Source of the DNA: a virus
IMG/VR virus record: IMGVR_UViG_3300032087_006210
Location: 1-55,699 of that record
Reading direction: 5' to 3' (one strand)
DNA: 55,699 nt
The position numbers were made by a program, and so were the translations under genes. The notes under the pieces were generated by a model, which saw nothing but the letters and a program-made list of their open reading frames with translations, had not been told where the DNA came from and did not search any database. Positions 17,159 through 25,554 of this stretch are shown one piece after another. Each line of letters begins with the position of its first letter. Positions within the stretch are counted from its first letter, which is position 1.

Positions 17159-17436
17159 GTAAATCTCAACAAAAACTCAAAATGAAAAGAAGAAAACTCT
17201 TGGCAAAACAACAAAGAGCCGAAGCTCTAGAAAAGAAAAAATCTTTAAAAAAGAAAATTATTTTAGGTATAATAGTTATTGTTATCTCTGTTGCCTGCGC
17301 ATTCACATTTGGCAAAAAGCAAGAAATAAAAGAAAAAATTGCTGAAAAAGCTGTAGAACATGTAATTGATGACGCCACAGAAAAGCTAAAAGATAAGGCG
17401 TTAGAAAAAATAACAGAAAATTTTATTATAAAATAA
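17155..17436 (+). CDS. Small basic membrane protein
   Basis: A 93-residue protein with GTG start in a 4-base overlap with the MscS-like stop codon. A strongly basic N-terminus (KSQQKLKMKRRKLLAKQQR) precedes one membrane segment (IILGIIVIVISVACAF) and a charged amphipathic helix. N-in, C-out topology is expected. Part of the lipoprotein/MscS operon; function unknown. Confidence 0.6.
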   Translation: MSKSQQKLKMKRRKLLAKQQRAEALEKKKSLKKKIILGIIVIVISVACAFTFGKKQEIKEKIAEKAVEHVIDDATEKLKDKALEKITENFIIK

Positions 17437-17437
17437 C

Positions 17438-17635
17438 ATGAAATATAATTACAATTTTAATCGAGATGAAGACGTGGACCCTACAGGCCAAGTCGTAGAA
17501 AATATTAGCACAGCAATAAACGGTGATGCCACTAATTTAACTTTAGATGCTGTTTTAAGTGGCGTTGAGAGTTTCACTATCGCTTGTGGTTTTGAACTAA
17601 ATGGAAGTGGTGTAGGACTGGTCAGTAAAGGCTAA
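17438..17635 (+). CDS. Small unknown protein
   Basis: A 65-residue acidic protein (MKYNYNFNRDEDVDPTG...) starting one base after the previous stop. It has no signal peptide. Its stop codon overlaps the stop of a convergent minus-strand gene. Confidence 0.5.
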   Translation: MKYNYNFNRDEDVDPTGQVVENISTAINGDATNLTLDAVLSGVESFTIACGFELNGSGVGLVSKG

Positions 17636-17805
17636 GATTTTTTAATAATTTCAATTCTATTTTTGTATTTTGAAATTAGCGCTATAATTTCATCAGCTAC
17701 ATTTTCAAAATCCTCTTCATCCATTTTAGAAGAACAATACATTAACTGCGAGACTAATTGACATGTGTACGCATATGCTTCATGTCGTTTTTCTTCGTTG
17801 TGCAT
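17632..17805 (-). CDS. Small unknown helical protein
   Basis: A 57-residue acidic protein (MHNEEKRHEAYAYTCQLVSQ...) with ATG preceded by AAAGAA and starting four bases after the oxygenase-like gene. Its last codons overlap the convergent plus-strand gene. Too short for domain recognition. Confidence 0.5.
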   Translation of the reverse strand: MHNEEKRHEAYAYTCQLVSQLMYCSSKMDEEDFENVADEIIALISKYKNRIEIIKKS

Positions 17806-17809
17806 TTCT

Positions 17810-18412
17810 TTATGTTAGTTGATAAAATATTGCGGCAACTAATCGGCAATCTTTTTGCGTTGCTCCCCACGCTTGTTTTGGGAATTTTGAATGAAAATAT
17901 TCAGCCGGATATGCAGTCAATCTATTTTCAATTCCCCCAATGACAGAGCTTAATTCCCACTTTTCAATATTATTATAGTCTTTATTGGAAATTTCTAACA
18001 TTTCTTTTTGCGGGATATCTCTAGGCATTGAGTATCCTAATTCTTTATGCCTCCAGAGTGCTGTCCCACTTAAATCTTGATCGTTTTGGCTAATATAAAA
18101 TACAGCTCCATAATCTGGAATTTTATCAACGCCAACAGATAGATCAGAATGTATCGCCCAGTTTTTATCCAGATATTGCGTAGCTTTACGAATTGTAGAT
18201 AATACCACCTCAATTTTGCAATGATGAATTTTTTCTAAAGTTTTAACTATGGATTCTTGCAATCCGTACGGCATATCTGTTATATAAAATTTTTTATTAT
18301 TATCCCCCTCTACCATTCGATAGACAGCAACATTTTGTAAATAATTTTTATATTCTTCAAACTCTTTTTCGTCCAAAACTTTATCGACAATAAAAGAAAT
18401 ATTTTTCATCAT
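17810..18412 (-). CDS. 2OG-Fe(II) oxygenase-like protein
   Basis: A 200-residue protein. IHSDLSV supplies a plausible H-x-D iron pair, and YFHSKFPKQAWG...DCRLVAAIFYQ supplies a distal His and the Arg that binds 2-oxoglutarate, in the order of small phage 2OG-Fe(II) oxygenases. It would hydroxylate a protein or base. It overlaps the upstream unknown gene by four bases. Family call is from motif order only. Confidence 0.55.
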   Translation of the reverse strand: MMKNISFIVDKVLDEKEFEEYKNYLQNVAVYRMVEGDNNKKFYITDMPYGLQESIVKTLEKIHHCKIEVVLSTIRKATQYLDKNWAIHSDLSVGVDKIPDYGAVFYISQNDQDLSGTALWRHKELGYSMPRDIPQKEMLEISNKDYNNIEKWELSSVIGGIENRLTAYPAEYFHSKFPKQAWGATQKDCRLVAAIFYQLT

Positions 18413-19134
18413 GCGGAAGGATACTCTGGCAAATCTTCGGTATACATTTTAGATCTTAACGGACTAGGCTCTTTAGTCTCTTCCTTATCTTCTTCAGGAT
18501 AGTGATTATAGAAAAAATAAGGGCTATTACCATATGAACGATCGATGTCTTCAGACGTCATTGCGTCTTTAAATATTTTTACTTTTGGCGGGTTATCCAC
18601 AGGATAAGGAACAATAAAATCAGGGTTATGCCAGCGAAGTAGATTATTAGGAGGTATGGCGTAATTTCCATCGTCCAATTGTAAAAAGTGATAACACTTT
18701 GAATCTTGGTCGTTAGCGTATCCGATATTGAGCTCGTTAAGATCTCCCTCGTAGTCGTCAATAGTAAAAACATACTGACCAGAACGCCATACTCTGTCGC
18801 GGCAGAATACGTCAACTCTACGGTTTTGCAAAAAGCCGAACGTTGTAACTGCAATGTCATTATCCTGACAATCCCACGTCTGTAGTAGAGATAATCTTCT
18901 TTGTTCATCTTCGTGCAACGGATCATAATCCTCTTTATGGCAAAAAGCAGATATAGGCATTTGCCAAAAAATAGCGCCAAAGCACGATTGAAAGTGAAAG
19001 TGCATCGGCCTATTGATCATAGATTTTACACCGAAAATGTAACCTTCGGTTAGTCCGGGGTCATCATTTCCAAAAATATATTTGTTTCTTATGAAACATT
19101 CGATGTATGGGGTATTTGCATTTAATTGAGCCAT
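18409..19134 (-). CDS. Conserved-looking phage protein of unknown function
   Basis: A 241-residue protein from the ATG MAQLNANTPYIECFI. Aromatic- and charge-rich, with a C-terminal proline/acidic tail (HYPEEDKEETKEPSPLRSK). Motifs such as MHFHFQSCFGAIFWQMPIS suggest a folded beta/alpha enzyme-like or virion protein, but no family is recognised. A longer upstream start at 19182 is less likely because it would cover the promoter region. Confidence 0.5.
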   Translation of the reverse strand: MAQLNANTPYIECFIRNKYIFGNDDPGLTEGYIFGVKSMINRPMHFHFQSCFGAIFWQMPISAFCHKEDYDPLHEDEQRRLSLLQTWDCQDNDIAVTTFGFLQNRRVDVFCRDRVWRSGQYVFTIDDYEGDLNELNIGYANDQDSKCYHFLQLDDGNYAIPPNNLLRWHNPDFIVPYPVDNPPKVKIFKDAMTSEDIDRSYGNSPYFFYNHYPEEDKEETKEPSPLRSKMYTEDLPEYPSA

Positions 19135-19164
19135 TTTGATTCTTTTGAGTGTAATATAAAAGAC

Positions 19165-19193
19165 TTGACATGCACGTGTCAACTCACTATTAT
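19165..19193 (+). promoter_or_regulatory. Strong sigma-70-like promoter with internal palindrome
   Basis: TTGACA, 17-nt spacer, TATTAT. The -35 box is part of the inverted repeat TTGACATG / CGTGTCAA (19165-19182), a likely operator. It drives the outer-membrane protein gene. Confidence 0.7.
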
Positions 19194-19237
19194 CTTAGCA
19201 GGTTTTGACCTACCTTTAAAAGGTTTTTTTACAAAAT

Positions 19238-19969
19238 ATGAAGAAATTATTTCTTACAACATTATTGATTGGTTCTTGCCTCTCTTTGAGTGCGCAAGAA
19301 GTGGCTCCTAAGCCCTCGTTTACTGCAATCGCCGGCTACGCCGATGAGATCAACATTCGCGGTTTATCTTATGGTGGAGATGGTTTCCTTGCAGGGATTA
19401 ACGGTAAGTTCCCAGTTACACTTCTAGACCAAAGTTGGACTATTGATTCTGGAGCTTACCATCTGTTAGCTTCAGAAGAAGAAACGCAGTCGCATTTTCA
19501 TATCGGCCTTGGTAGAGGCTGGGAGATTGGCGGTTTTGGCCTGAAAACTTCAGGCGGAATCAGCAGTCACCAGATTGCCAATCCTGCCATTGATAGCAGC
19601 GTGGCTGTACAAGGAACTGTGAAGTTAGCTTCTGATCCTTTAGGTGTTAGCGAATGGGTGACTCCATCGATTTCGCTTTGGAAGGATGTAGATTACGGGT
19701 TCACTGGCGCTACATGGAAAGTAGAGAAGGATTTTGGTTTAAATCTTTTAGGAAAAGATTTGTCTTTAACTCCTTCTGTAGCTTGGGGAATTGGCGACGA
19801 GTACGACTATACTCAATTGTCTTTAGGTGCTTCTACTGACATTGAGCTTTTTGGTACAACTTGGGAGCCGAACGTTAACATCACTTATCTTGATAATGAT
19901 GTCGACGTAGACGGACTTAAGGCCGACGAACAGGTTTCTGTTTGGCTTGGCATGAAATATAAGTTCTAA
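19238..19969 (+). CDS. Outer-membrane beta-barrel protein
   Basis: A 243-residue protein. MKKLFLTTLLIGSCLSLSAQ is a typical signal peptide with cleavage after SAQ. The mature part alternates polar and hydrophobic residues with many G, W and Y, as in small porin-like barrels, and it ends in an aromatic (MKYKF), the classic outer-membrane assembly signal. It has its own strong promoter and a terminator. It may change host permeability or block secondary phage adsorption; that is inference. Confidence 0.7.
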   Translation: MKKLFLTTLLIGSCLSLSAQEVAPKPSFTAIAGYADEINIRGLSYGGDGFLAGINGKFPVTLLDQSWTIDSGAYHLLASEEETQSHFHIGLGRGWEIGGFGLKTSGGISSHQIANPAIDSSVAVQGTVKLASDPLGVSEWVTPSISLWKDVDYGFTGATWKVEKDFGLNLLGKDLSLTPSVAWGIGDEYDYTQLSLGASTDIELFGTTWEPNVNITYLDNDVDVDGLKADEQVSVWLGMKYKF

Positions 19970-19992
19970 AAACTAATTTAAAATATTAGTTC

Positions 19993-20023
19993 AAAACCCT
20001 CGGATGAACTCCGGGGGTTTTTT
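19993..20023 (+). terminator. Intrinsic terminator after the outer-membrane protein gene
   Basis: AAAACCCTCGG / CCGGGGGTTTT stem followed by T residues. Confidence 0.8.
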
Positions 20024-20035
20024 GTGTAAATACTT
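20021..20035 (+). promoter_or_regulatory. Late-type promoter motif TTTGTGTAAATACTT
   Basis: 14 nt from GTGTA to the GTG start at 20038, the same arrangement as the gene at 60; no Shine-Dalgarno site. Confidence 0.45.
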
Positions 20036-20037
20036 AT

Positions 20038-20358
20038 GTGATTTCTAATACTTTGATATTTTGCGAAGGTATTGTTGAGCCACCTACAGAAAGTTTAGCG
20101 GTTAGAAGTTTATGTTTGTATTTAGATGTTTTCAGCGATTCCCCTTCGTTTTTATTTGAGACTGAAAAAGATACTACCGATTTATATTACAACTGGCTTA
20201 AAAAAACAGGTATTAACGATTTTATAGAAGAAATCATACATCCAGAATATAATATAAAAGGTTTGCGTTTATCAGAAACAATGAGGCGTTCACCTTGCTT
20301 TAAAATAGATAGGATATCTTGGGATAATTTAAATTTTATTTTAAGCAAAATATCATAA
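20038..20358 (+). CDS. Unknown protein
   Basis: A 106-residue protein beginning at a GTG; there is no signal peptide or membrane segment. It looks globular alpha/beta (TLIFCEGIVEPPTESLAVRS). Placed between an envelope gene and a scaffold-like gene. Confidence 0.5.
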   Translation: MISNTLIFCEGIVEPPTESLAVRSLCLYLDVFSDSPSFLFETEKDTTDLYYNWLKKTGINDFIEEIIHPEYNIKGLRLSETMRRSPCFKIDRISWDNLNFILSKIS

Positions 20359-20359
20359 C

Positions 20360-20375
20360 AAGTGTATACATTTTA
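20360..20375 (+). promoter_or_regulatory. Late-type promoter motif AAGTGTATACATTTTA
   Basis: 21 nt from GTGTA to the ATG at 20383, close to an AAAG ribosome-site-like stretch. Confidence 0.4.
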
Positions 20376-20382
20376 AAGAAAA

Positions 20383-21465
20383 ATGGAAATCGATTTTACA
20401 AAGAAGATTCTAGCGGCCAACGAAAATAAAACTCTTAACAAGCCTTTCAGGACACCAAAAGGCCCCAAAAAGTTCTCTGTGTACGTCAAGAACGAGAAGG
20501 GCAATGTTGTTAAGGTAAATTTTGGCGATCCAAATATGGAGATCAAAAGAGATGATCCCGATCGTCGCCGCAACTTTCGCGCACGCCATAATTGCTCCAA
20601 TCCCGGACCAAAAACCAAAGCTCGATACTGGTCCTGTAAAATGTGGGAAGCTGGCAAATCTGTCACTGATTACACCAAGGGTTCTGCAGATTGGGATGGA
20701 GTTAGTTTAGCTGACCATGATGAATTATTGAGTATTGATCCAGAGTTAGCTTTTGTTGAAGAAGAGGTTACCGAAGGAGAAGATGATTGTGGTTGCGGCG
20801 GCTGTGGATGCAAAGAAGCTCAAGCTGCTGATGATGATCAAGAATCTGGCATGATTTTATCTCAAATTTCTAAATCTATAGATCAGCTTACTGAACTAAA
20901 ATCGATGATCAATGCAATGCCTGAAGACGCAGACTTTGAAGGTTGGGTTCAATCAAAATTTACAAAAATTGCTGATTATGTAAATAGCGTACATAGTTAT
21001 ATTAAATATTACGAATCCGATGATGAAATGGAAGCGTCTTTTAATTATGACATGACTTCAGAGGAATATGACGAAGTTATGACCATTGAGGATATTATTA
21101 GCGCTGCAAGGCCCGGCCCAAAATCTGCAGCTCAAACTCCAGCCAAACCTAGCGAAAGAAGAAAAGGATCAAGTAAAAACAAGCCGGGAAGCGCTGGAAG
21201 TAAAGGTGGTAAGATTAATTTTTCAGAAAGCATAATTACTTCATTAAAAGAAAAAGTAAAAAAACATAATGCGAAATACTCAAAGAAGGTAACGCTCGGT
21301 CAATTAAAGAAAGTTTATCGCAGAGGAGCTGGAGCGTTCTCTTCGTCTCACAGACCGGGCATGAGCCGCGGAGGATGGGCTATGGCGAGAGTTAATATGT
21401 TTTTGAAGATGAAGAGAGGCGGCAAAGTAAAAGACTCTTACAGGAAGGCTGACGGCGATATATAG
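20383..21465 (+). CDS. Phage protein with DUF5824/5872-like C-terminus and Cys/Gly cluster
   Basis: A 360-residue protein. Near residues 55-85 DDPDRRRNFRARHNC with GPKTKARYWSCKMW is a block I recall from phage prohead-associated proteins. Residues 140-150 hold a GC-rich cluster (DDCGCGGCGCKEA), a possible metal site. After an acidic middle and a Pro/Lys linker, the C-terminus (VTLGQLKKVYRRGAGAFSSS, then HRPGMSRGGWAMARVNMFL) is a conserved phage domain. Often linked to head assembly; exact activity unknown. Confidence 0.6.
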   Translation: MEIDFTKKILAANENKTLNKPFRTPKGPKKFSVYVKNEKGNVVKVNFGDPNMEIKRDDPDRRRNFRARHNCSNPGPKTKARYWSCKMWEAGKSVTDYTKGSADWDGVSLADHDELLSIDPELAFVEEEVTEGEDDCGCGGCGCKEAQAADDDQESGMILSQISKSIDQLTELKSMINAMPEDADFEGWVQSKFTKIADYVNSVHSYIKYYESDDEMEASFNYDMTSEEYDEVMTIEDIISAARPGPKSAAQTPAKPSERRKGSSKNKPGSAGSKGGKINFSESIITSLKEKVKKHNAKYSKKVTLGQLKKVYRRGAGAFSSSHRPGMSRGGWAMARVNMFLKMKRGGKVKDSYRKADGDI

Positions 21466-21474
21466 GTATAAATT

Positions 21475-22326
21475 ATGGGCGTTGACTACGGACCACCTTA
21501 CGGATCTCATCCCAATCTTCCAGATGGATTTAATTTAGCTCCATCTAGAAATCTTAACGTCAATCTTAATTACATTTGGGACGAAAACAACCAATATTGG
21601 ACTCCAGAAAAAGGAAGTTCTTTAACTTATGAGTCAATTATTGGCCAAGCAAAAGATCATATACATAAATTTGGAAGTAATCCTGATGTATCTAATACAG
21701 TTAGCTCCACTTCGCCCGAAACTGTTTGGGATGGCTCTGATGAATATACTTTTCCGCCTGACGGAGGAACCGGAATACAAATAAAATCATCACAAGCAGA
21801 TACTCAAGAATTTGTTGTTCAAGGTTTAGATGAGAATTTTGAAAGTCAATACTGGACAGGTAATTTAAATGGCACGAATGCTGTAAATATAGATGGAACT
21901 TGGAGTAGGGTTTTTAGAGCTTACAATAACGGAACAACTGATTACGGAGGAACTGTTGACATTCACGCCAGCGGTGATGCTTCTACTGTTTATGCAAAAT
22001 CATTAGCTGGCAATAACCAAACTTTAATGGCTGTTTATACTGTGCCTGCAACTTGCACCGGTTATTTATTAGGATATCATATGTCTGCGCATAATCCGGG
22101 CAGTGCAACTGAAATTGGATACACGGCGCAAGTTAAAACAAGAGAATATGGCAAAGTCTTTCGTGTTCAAGAAGTTACATCTGTGACTACCAGCTCCTTA
22201 GCTGAAAACTCTTATCCATTTCCATTACAACTACCTCCAAAAACAGATATTATCGTAAATGTTGTATCAGCGAATGGTAACAACGGGGCGGTTGATGCTG
22301 ACTTTGATATAGCTTTACTTTATTGA
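21475..22326 (+). CDS. Tail or fibre-associated structural protein
   Basis: A 283-residue protein rich in G, N, T, S and Y without a signal peptide. The C-terminal 200 residues form a predicted beta domain (GTDY...TCTGYLLGYHMSAHNPGSA; LPPKTDIIVNVVSANGN) like receptor-facing phage proteins. It begins nine bases after the previous gene, so they are probably co-transcribed. Its end overlaps a convergent minus-strand gene. Confidence 0.55.
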   Translation: MGVDYGPPYGSHPNLPDGFNLAPSRNLNVNLNYIWDENNQYWTPEKGSSLTYESIIGQAKDHIHKFGSNPDVSNTVSSTSPETVWDGSDEYTFPPDGGTGIQIKSSQADTQEFVVQGLDENFESQYWTGNLNGTNAVNIDGTWSRVFRAYNNGTTDYGGTVDIHASGDASTVYAKSLAGNNQTLMAVYTVPATCTGYLLGYHMSAHNPGSATEIGYTAQVKTREYGKVFRVQEVTSVTTSSLAENSYPFPLQLPPKTDIIVNVVSANGNNGAVDADFDIALLY

Positions 22327-22535
22327 TTTTGATTTTTACGATCGACACATTCGCTCATTAAAGGCCACTCTAGGTTGGAGTAGTTTTTCATTTCCTTAAT
22401 TTCTCTTCGGCATCTGTCGCACTCGAATTTAGTTTTAGCTCCAGTGACCCATCTAATTGGGTTTTGGGTTACATGACCACAAGCGCAAAACCATTTTCTA
22501 GCTTCTTTTGGTTTTTGGAATGGATCAAAACTCAT
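22320..22535 (-). CDS. Zinc ribbon protein
   Basis: A 71-residue protein with CACGH ... CDRCRREIK, a two-half zinc knuckle typical of small phage nucleic-acid-binding proteins. Overlaps the fucosyltransferase gene by four bases, so it is last in a long minus-strand operon. Confidence 0.6.
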   Translation of the reverse strand: MSFDPFQKPKEARKWFCACGHVTQNPIRWVTGAKTKFECDRCRREIKEMKNYSNLEWPLMSECVDRKNQNQ

Positions 22536-23524
22536 GCTAAGATAGTGTTTTGAAAAAAGTCTAAAACGGCTGCAGGTTTGAATTTATCGGCGACAACTCC
22601 TCCTGTAAATAGAGGAGCATCTACATATTGTTGATAAAGTGAGTCGTCTTGGTCTATTTCTTTAATTCTTTCCACCAAAGCGTCCACCGACTCAAAATCA
22701 TTCAAATTAATAAATGATTGAGGATTGAAATCATTTGAAACGCTAGAGTGCCCCCAGTATATAGGTACCGCTCCAGCAGTTTTAGCGTGAAAAAGTTTTT
22801 CTGTGTGATAGCCCTCACGAATAGCATTCTCAAAACATATCACAAACTTATAATCTTTATAAATTTCGTACTTTCTTTTTTCGTATGGGTAAAAATCATT
22901 ACCAAACAATTGCCCATAACCATCAACTTTTTTGTAAGCGCTTAATTTTTCATGAATTTCTTCTCTGGGATTTTGCCAACTATTATTAAAAATTTGAACG
23001 CAGAACTTCGTCTTCTCAGTTCTTTTGTACTCATTGTCGTTGATTTGATCTTCTGGCAATAAAAAGTCTGGCTCACCGAAAGCCTCTTTGTTAAACCAAT
23101 TTATTTGATAAGCCCACCAAGGAAATCTATAATATCTAGAATCATCTATTACATCGTGAGCCAAAGCAAAATCACATTGACCATAAAAATAATCTCTATC
23201 TCCCGAGCCTTCGTTAAAACTTATTAATTTTCCGTTTTTTCTTGTCTTTATGCTTACTGGCGGAGGATAGGTGCTTTTATCGAATAACGGAGGAACGCCT
23301 TCTATAGTATAGAAAACTTTTTTTGCATTAGTGTCTTTAAATGAATCTCTTTCTATTTTTCGCCAAGGGTCAGATGATAAAAATAATATATCTGGATTTT
23401 CTTTGTCCAGTTCTACATCGTAAACAGTATCTAGCAAATAGTAAAAATAATTATTGTTGTGCCAAAAGTTTGGCCAAAAATCAATAAAATGTAATTTTAA
23501 TTTATCTCCAGTATTTATGCTCAT
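22532..23524 (-). CDS. GT10-family fucosyltransferase-like enzyme
   Basis: A 330-residue protein. The segment YKFVICFENAIREGYHTEKL followed by FHAKTAGAVPIYWG is the donor-binding signature of alpha-1,3-fucosyltransferases (GT10), near residues 225-260. The N-terminal half is the acceptor domain. It would add fucose to a glycan, probably the host lipopolysaccharide or a virion glycan. It overlaps both neighbours in the operon. Confidence 0.8.
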   Translation of the reverse strand: MSINTGDKLKLHFIDFWPNFWHNNNYFYYLLDTVYDVELDKENPDILFLSSDPWRKIERDSFKDTNAKKVFYTIEGVPPLFDKSTYPPPVSIKTRKNGKLISFNEGSGDRDYFYGQCDFALAHDVIDDSRYYRFPWWAYQINWFNKEAFGEPDFLLPEDQINDNEYKRTEKTKFCVQIFNNSWQNPREEIHEKLSAYKKVDGYGQLFGNDFYPYEKRKYEIYKDYKFVICFENAIREGYHTEKLFHAKTAGAVPIYWGHSSVSNDFNPQSFINLNDFESVDALVERIKEIDQDDSLYQQYVDAPLFTGGVVADKFKPAAVLDFFQNTILA

Positions 23525-23840
23525 AATCAGGTGTGTTTTCTTTTAGAAGGGTTTCTCGCCACTCTGCTTTAGAATGTTCAGAAAGTAAAATGTGATTACC
23601 CGTGTTTGTGTCTTCGGATGGAGTCCATCTTCTTGCTAGTTGATACATTTGAGCTTCTTCATATTCAAACATATGTGTCAAGTTAGCAAACTTTTTTAAA
23701 AGTGTTCTACGAGGCGGTGGGTTTATTCCTCTTTCTATTTTGCGCCACATAGTTTTTTTCACTCCTAATATTTTAACAAATTTATCAAGGTTCTTAAAAT
23801 ACTTTAATCTATACTCTTTGATATAAACATTGAACTTCAT
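23502..23840 (-). CDS. XRE-type helix-turn-helix protein
   Basis: A 112-residue protein. Residues 5-55 fit a Cro/C1-type helix-turn-helix (EYRLKYFKNLDKFVKILGVK, then KTMWRKIERGINPPP). The C-terminal half is acidic and W-rich. It could regulate the surface-gene operon it sits in. The gene overlaps the GT10 gene by 23 bases. Confidence 0.6.
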   Translation of the reverse strand: MKFNVYIKEYRLKYFKNLDKFVKILGVKKTMWRKIERGINPPPRRTLLKKFANLTHMFEYEEAQMYQLARRWTPSEDTNTGNHILLSEHSKAEWRETLLKENTPDYEHKYWR

Positions 23841-24058
23841 TTTTCCAATTCGTTTATATATCTATTTAAATCGCAACACTCTTCAAGTAAATTAATAGCG
23901 GTGGTTCTCCAATATTTTCCTACATCTCGCAAAGCTTCGTTCTGATCTCGTAAAGCTTCAAGTTCTTGTTGTGCTTTATCGATAAAGGGACACGTATCCC
24001 CCGGTATTTCAGGGCAATCCTCTGTTAAATCTTTGTATCCTTTTGTCGGGAACTGCAT
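23837..24058 (-). CDS. Small helical protein
   Basis: A 73-residue protein with a short coiled-coil helix (DKAQQELEALRDQNEALRD) and three Cys. Four-base overlap with the next gene. Function unknown. Confidence 0.5.
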   Translation of the reverse strand: MQFPTKGYKDLTEDCPEIPGDTCPFIDKAQQELEALRDQNEALRDVGKYWRTTAINLLEECCDLNRYINELEK

Positions 24059-24060
24059 TT

Positions 24061-24750
24061 TTATTTTTTTCGATCTCGGCTTCTTTCGTCGTATTGCCTA
24101 CGTCTCTCATTAGTTTCTATTTTGCGGTCTATTTTTTCTTGTCCGCTTTGAAGTCTTTCAAGCCTCTGAAGAATATATTCTTTTTTTTCTTTATCGTCTA
24201 TTCTATCTATATACTCTAAGCCCTTTTGTATAATTCTTGGATCTACTTTTGGTCGCCTAGAAGGAACAGTGATAACGTTTGGCTTAGGGGTTGTTGGTGC
24301 TGGTGCAGCAATTTTAACTAATTCACGCTTGTCGTCTTTCTTTTTTATGATTGTGGGTTTAGCGTTGAGCTTGGGTAATGTGACGATGGACGGTAGCTTG
24401 TGAGTGTCAAACGAAAGTAGCTCTGTCACCCCATTATTATCTACTTTCACTAATCCTCTCTCTACACTTAACAGTGTTACTCCGCTATCTGTTCTCCTTT
24501 TGGAGGACAAGGTCAAGAACCTTTTTGGCACATCTTTAGAAAACATGTAGACATTGGTAACTCCTCTCCTAGTTATAATTCCAGTAAGGTTTAGTTTGAT
24601 AGGTGGTTTCTCTAGGAGCTTTGGTAGCTCGACTTTAGCTGGAGGTTTGTCTAATAGCGAAAAAGCATTTCTATCAGTAATTACGTCATAATTTCTCTGC
24701 TCTGCGCTGACAGAACTAGCCAATAATAAAGGTAATAACAATTTCTTCAT
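24061..24750 (-). CDS. Secreted protein with PilP/GspC-like segment
   Basis: A 229-residue protein with signal peptide MKKLLLPLLLASSVSAEQ. The early mature part (ITDRNAFSLLDKPPAKVELP, then PPIKLNLTGIITRRGVTNVY) follows the pattern 'RNPF...KPP...LTGI' of periplasmic pilus or type II secretion assembly proteins. The C-terminus is a basic helical tail (RLERLQSGQEKIDRKIE). The phage may mimic or interfere with host secretion or pilus assembly. The similarity is faint. Confidence 0.45.
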   Translation of the reverse strand: MKKLLLPLLLASSVSAEQRNYDVITDRNAFSLLDKPPAKVELPKLLEKPPIKLNLTGIITRRGVTNVYMFSKDVPKRFLTLSSKRRTDSGVTLLSVERGLVKVDNNGVTELLSFDTHKLPSIVTLPKLNAKPTIIKKKDDKRELVKIAAPAPTTPKPNVITVPSRRPKVDPRIIQKGLEYIDRIDDKEKKEYILQRLERLQSGQEKIDRKIETNERRRQYDERSRDRKK

Positions 24751-24758
24751 TTCTTTTA

Positions 24759-24974
24759 CTAACTATAAATTTTAAATATGGACTCAGCTAGGTTAATAGC
24801 TTTTTCTTTGTTCAAAACAACGTCCCAACAAAGATTTTTAGAATCATCAACTTCTTCAGGGCTACAAGAGTAATGGGTAATAGAAATACTCTCCTCATCG
24901 TCAAACTTAGTTATTCTCAAGAGATGGGCTTGACAGTCGCAGTCGGTAATTACATCGTGAGTAATATTATTCAT
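24759..24974 (-). CDS. Small unknown protein
   Basis: A 71-residue acidic protein with four Cys spread over its length (CDCQAHL; CSPEEV; LCWDVV). Four-base overlap with the upstream gene. No family recognised. Confidence 0.5.
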   Translation of the reverse strand: MNNITHDVITDCDCQAHLLRITKFDDEESISITHYSCSPEEVDDSKNLCWDVVLNKEKAINLAESIFKIYS

Positions 24975-25210
24975 TTTTTTACTTTTATAGGTTCATGCTG
25001 CCTTGTTGTGTATATATGATGTAATTCATCATATGCTTCATTATAATTCCATCTTGGGCATTTTAAAGACATAGTTCTATGTTTTGGATAATCTTCTTGC
25101 CAAACCCATTTGCCAGCGCATCCTACAGTCATTAAACATAAAGTCAAGCCTATTATGGGGATATATAAAGTCCACCTTTCTAAAAATTTTATTTCTTTGT
25201 CAATATCCAC
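24971..25210 (-). CDS. Small membrane protein or lipoprotein
   Basis: A 79-residue protein with one membrane segment (LYIPIIGLTLCLMTVGCAG) ending in a lipobox-like TVGC near residue 30. The mature part is short and aromatic. The stretch before the segment is long for a signal peptide, so an anchored topology is also possible. Confidence 0.5.
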   Translation of the reverse strand: MDIDKEIKFLERWTLYIPIIGLTLCLMTVGCAGKWVWQEDYPKHRTMSLKCPRWNYNEAYDELHHIYTTRQHEPIKVKK

Positions 25211-25212
25211 GC

Positions 25213-25554
25213 TCAGTCGTCTTTTCTTGTTGGGGTGCGCTTGGGGGGCACACCTTTGCTAATCGGCCTGCTAGGGGCATTTACGGGCCGCTGTGGCCTA
25301 TTTGGGAGCGGCTTCGACTTAGTCACATGCTCATGGTAATGTATTTGCCTTGGGGTATAGTGATGATAGTGATGGTGATCTACATGGTGATCAAAATGGT
25401 GATGATGGTCACAATGATGATGATCGCAATCGACAACTTCCCAATTAGCACACCCTGTCAATAAAAATAACAATAAAAATGCTGACATGCCTGCTATTAT
25501 TACTTTTAGACAATCAAATGCTATATTTGCGTTATTTTTAAAAATTTTTTTCAT
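25213..25554 (-). CDS. His-rich lipoprotein
   Basis: A 113-residue protein. After a membrane segment ending in the lipobox LLTGC (Cys near residue 35) comes a run dense in His and Asp (CDHHHCDHHHHFDHHVDHHH and following), then a Pro/Arg-rich tail. About 20 His residues lie within 35 positions, an obvious metal-binding surface. The product should be anchored in the envelope. It starts at its own AAAGTGTAAATTT motif. A zinc, nickel or copper sink is a reasonable inference. Confidence 0.65.
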   Translation of the reverse strand: MKKIFKNNANIAFDCLKVIIAGMSAFLLLFLLTGCANWEVVDCDHHHCDHHHHFDHHVDHHHYHHYTPRQIHYHEHVTKSKPLPNRPQRPVNAPSRPISKGVPPKRTPTRKDD

